DNA of 64,000 nucleotides, taken from positions 29,687 to 93,686 of the forward strand of contig NZ_JACIVI010000008.1 in NCBI RefSeq assembly GCF_014145335.1, in the 5' to 3' direction. A program made the position numbers and the translations under genes. The notes below the pieces were generated by a model that did not search any database, was not told the origin of the DNA, and saw only the letters and a list, made by a program, of their open reading frames with translations. The DNA is from Aquariibacter albus. GTDB taxonomy: Bacteria; Pseudomonadota; Gammaproteobacteria; Burkholderiales; Burkholderiaceae_C. Positions within the stretch are counted from its first letter, which is position 1. Each line of letters begins with the position of its first letter. Below, one piece after another: positions 62,848 through 64,000 of the stretch.

Positions 62848-63342
62848 TCAGGCCAGCCACACCGCCAGTCGGTGCGCGCAAGCGGGCTGTGGCAGCCGCG
62901 CCCCCGCGTCCAGCATGGCCTGCAGCGCGGCAGCGGCATCGGCTGGGGCAATGATGCCGTGCTCCACGAGCTGGTCCAGCAGCCAAAGCGCGCCGCGCAC
63001 CTCCAGGCCGTCCTTGGCGGCCTGCTTACGCAAGCGGCCGTCACCGGTGAGCAGCGGCTTGCCCTGGGTCTTGGCCACCAGGTAGCAGGACACATCCGCC
63101 AGCGAGCTGTTGTTGTGCTGGTCCATCAGCCCGAACAGCTGCGCCACCGCGGCTTCATCCAAGCTCTCCACCACCAGCCCGCGTGCCAGCAACCCGGCAG
63201 GCGCTGGATGGTTCAGCTCACCCATCACGAAGTCGGTGCTGACGAAGGTGAACGGCAGCGCGAATACCGCATCCAGCAACCCGGCATGGCCGAAGTCGAT
63301 CCAGATGTTGGTGTCGCTGATGTAGACACGCTGTGGCGGCAT
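62848..63342 (-). CDS. PIN-domain protein (VapC-like nuclease)
   Basis: The 164-residue protein carries the PIN acidic set: Asp10 in 'VYISDTNIWIDFGHAG', Glu42 in 'FVMGEL', Asp83 in 'SSLADVSCYLVAKTQGK' and Asp101 in 'LLTGDGRLRKQAAKDGLEV'. PIN proteins of this size are usually ribonuclease toxins. It is convergent with, not in an operon with, the XRE–ImmA/IrrE gene. Related XRE–ImmA plus PIN pairs are, as I recall, normally co-directional. No VapB-type antitoxin gene is seen beside its start (63343–63402 is empty). Confidence 0.85.
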   Translation of the reverse strand: MPPQRVYISDTNIWIDFGHAGLLDAVFALPFTFVSTDFVMGELNHPAPAGLLARGLVVESLDEAAVAQLFGLMDQHNNSSLADVSCYLVAKTQGKPLLTGDGRLRKQAAKDGLEVRGALWLLDQLVEHGIIAPADAAAALQAMLDAGARLPQPACAHRLAVWLA

Positions 63343-63402
63343 CGCCCGATTTCCCCCTTGTCGCAGTGTGTCACCGCATCGGGTGGCTACGAGGTCCTCG
63401 TG

Positions 63403-63746
63403 TCATGGCCGCCGATAGCTTTCGCTGCCCGAATCGCTCAGGCAGTACTGGCCGCCACGCGGGCCCGTGCACAGCTTGTTGTCGCGACACCGGCAGTCCT
63501 CGCCGTCCACGAACCTGAGGCTTGTGGCCCCCCTTTGGTCATCGAGCACGCCTTCTTTGACGCACTGATCGACCCGTCGTGGCACACGAAGGTCGCGCCC
63601 GCGCAGTGCGAGACGCCGCCCTTGCTGCCTGAACACGGGTAGTTCGCTGCGGCAAGCTGCAGACAGCTGTCCGCCAGTGCGCCGGCCACCAGCCACCGGC
63701 CGGTCTCCGCCAGCGAACGAATCACCGGCGCATCCCGTCCGATCAC
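63403..63746 (-). pseudogene. Frameshifted small Cys-rich secreted protein gene
   Basis: Two frames on the minus strand join into one protein if a single G is added to the six-G run at 63528–63533. The first frame gives 'NYPCSGSKGGVSHCAGATFV' and 'CHDGSISASKKACSMTKGG'; the second gives 'FVDGEDCRCRDNKLCTGPRG' and 'GQYCLSDSGSESYRRP' up to the stop at 63403. The even Cys spacing in both halves supports one ancestral protein with disulfides. The start is uncertain; GTG 63746 overlaps the stop of an upstream gene tail. The hydrophobic stretch before 'ANYPC' may be a degraded signal peptide. I do not recognise the family. Confidence 0.55.
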
Positions 63747-63793
63747 GCCGCCACCTGCGCCACCAGCGCCTCGGCCAGCTGCGCGCGTAAGCT
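63743..63793 (-). pseudogene. Orphan gene tail next to the IS end
   Basis: A minus-strand frame reading 'SLRAQLAEALVAQVAA' then stop has the look of the C-terminal helix of a real protein. The rest appears to have been replaced by the IS element beginning at about 63791. It overlaps the frameshifted gene's possible GTG start by GTGA, as coupled genes here do. Confidence 0.35.
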
Positions 63794-64000
63794 CCCCCGT
63801 CAAGTAGACAGTCCAGAAGTAGAGACTTCCTGGTTGAACACTCTGGGCTTGAACACCGCCGGCGGCACGTTGCCCAAGGAGTCGTGCGGCCGGTATTCGT
63901 TGTAGTCGGTCAGCCAGTCGTCGGCAGCGGTCTGCACCTCGCTGACGGCGTTGAATAGCCAGGCATCGAGCACCTCCTGGCGGAAGCTGCGGTTGAAGCG
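63791..64000 (-). mobile_element. IS3-family insertion sequence, cut by the window edge
   Basis: The 3' end of the transposase is followed within about 10 bp by the probable terminal inverted repeat (CCCCGTCAAGTAGACAGTCC at about 63794–63813 on the + strand). The other end lies outside the window, so the repeat and any target duplication cannot be confirmed. Confidence 0.75.
63800..64000 (-). CDS. IS3-family transposase (OrfB), C-terminal 66 residues
   Basis: The frame is open to the right edge. 'RFNRSFRQEVLDAWLFNAVS', 'DWLTDYNEYRPHDSLGNVPP' and 'FKPRVFNQE' are typical of the integrase core C-terminus in IS3-family OrfB proteins. The catalytic Glu of the DDE triad should lie just beyond the window edge, immediately before 'RFN'. 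The final residues 'VSTSGLST' run into the terminal repeat. Confidence 0.9.
   Translation of the reverse strand, partial: RFNRSFRQEVLDAWLFNAVSEVQTAADDWLTDYNEYRPHDSLGNVPPAVFKPRVFNQEVSTSGLST

Overview
The window is very GC-rich, with G/C-dominated third codon positions. It carries housekeeping blocks typical of Burkholderiales (Betaproteobacteria): argS–SPOR protein–dsbA, lptA–lptB–rpoN, hldA–hldD with gmhA, and tRNA-Arg(CCG) beside a cytochrome c5-type gene. My inference is a Rubrivivax/Leptothrix/Roseateles-like member of that order. Genes are packed tightly, and many start codons overlap the previous stop (ATGA or GTGA). Several genes have a -10-like hexamer only 6–8 nt before the start codon.

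Layout. 1–8232: left part of a surface-polysaccharide locus (GT9 transferase fragment, methyltransferase, Wzx-like flippase, outer-membrane export lipoprotein, epimerase, secreted GH43-like protein, FkbM methyltransferase). 8477–11005: ADP-heptose genes hldA, hldD, gmhA. 11126–11445: two tRNAs. 11614–23078: mixed chromosomal genes, including cytochrome c, an alpha/beta hydrolase, an ECF sigma/anti-sigma pair with a DUF3455 lipoprotein, an SMR exporter, hydroxypyruvate isomerase, a secreted trypsin-like protease, xdhC, a cupin, a PcaC–PcaD fusion and RlpA. 23238–26894: a DUF1800–DUF1501–methyltransferase group of visibly lower GC. 26928–35875: metabolic and regulatory genes (mmsA with a divergent LysR gene, TetR, aceB, haloacid dehalogenase, LysR, a kinase/cyclic-nucleotide-domain fusion). 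35997–40261: argS, a SPOR protein, dsbA and a UbiA-family prenyltransferase.

40275–55630 is a second, large glycan locus. A leftward group holds an epimerase, a UGM-like flavoprotein and a GT2 transferase. A rightward five-gene operon holds a secreted beta-sandwich protein, a GT4–GT2 fusion, a GT39-like membrane transferase and two GT4 enzymes. A second leftward group holds a methyltransferase, Wzm and Wzt ABC exporter subunits, and a phytanoyl-CoA-dioxygenase-like enzyme. Together these look like a system that builds, chemically modifies and exports a surface glycan through an ABC transporter. 55780–60410 is lptA–lptB–rpoN plus an rRNA-methyltransferase-like gene, followed by a chaA-type antiporter.

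The right edge (61700–64000) is accessory DNA: an XRE–ImmA/IrrE protein convergent with a PIN-domain protein (a candidate toxin–antitoxin or defence pair), a frameshifted Cys-rich secreted protein, a short orphan gene tail, and an IS3-family element cut by the window edge. I saw no CRISPR array, rRNA genes or replication origin.
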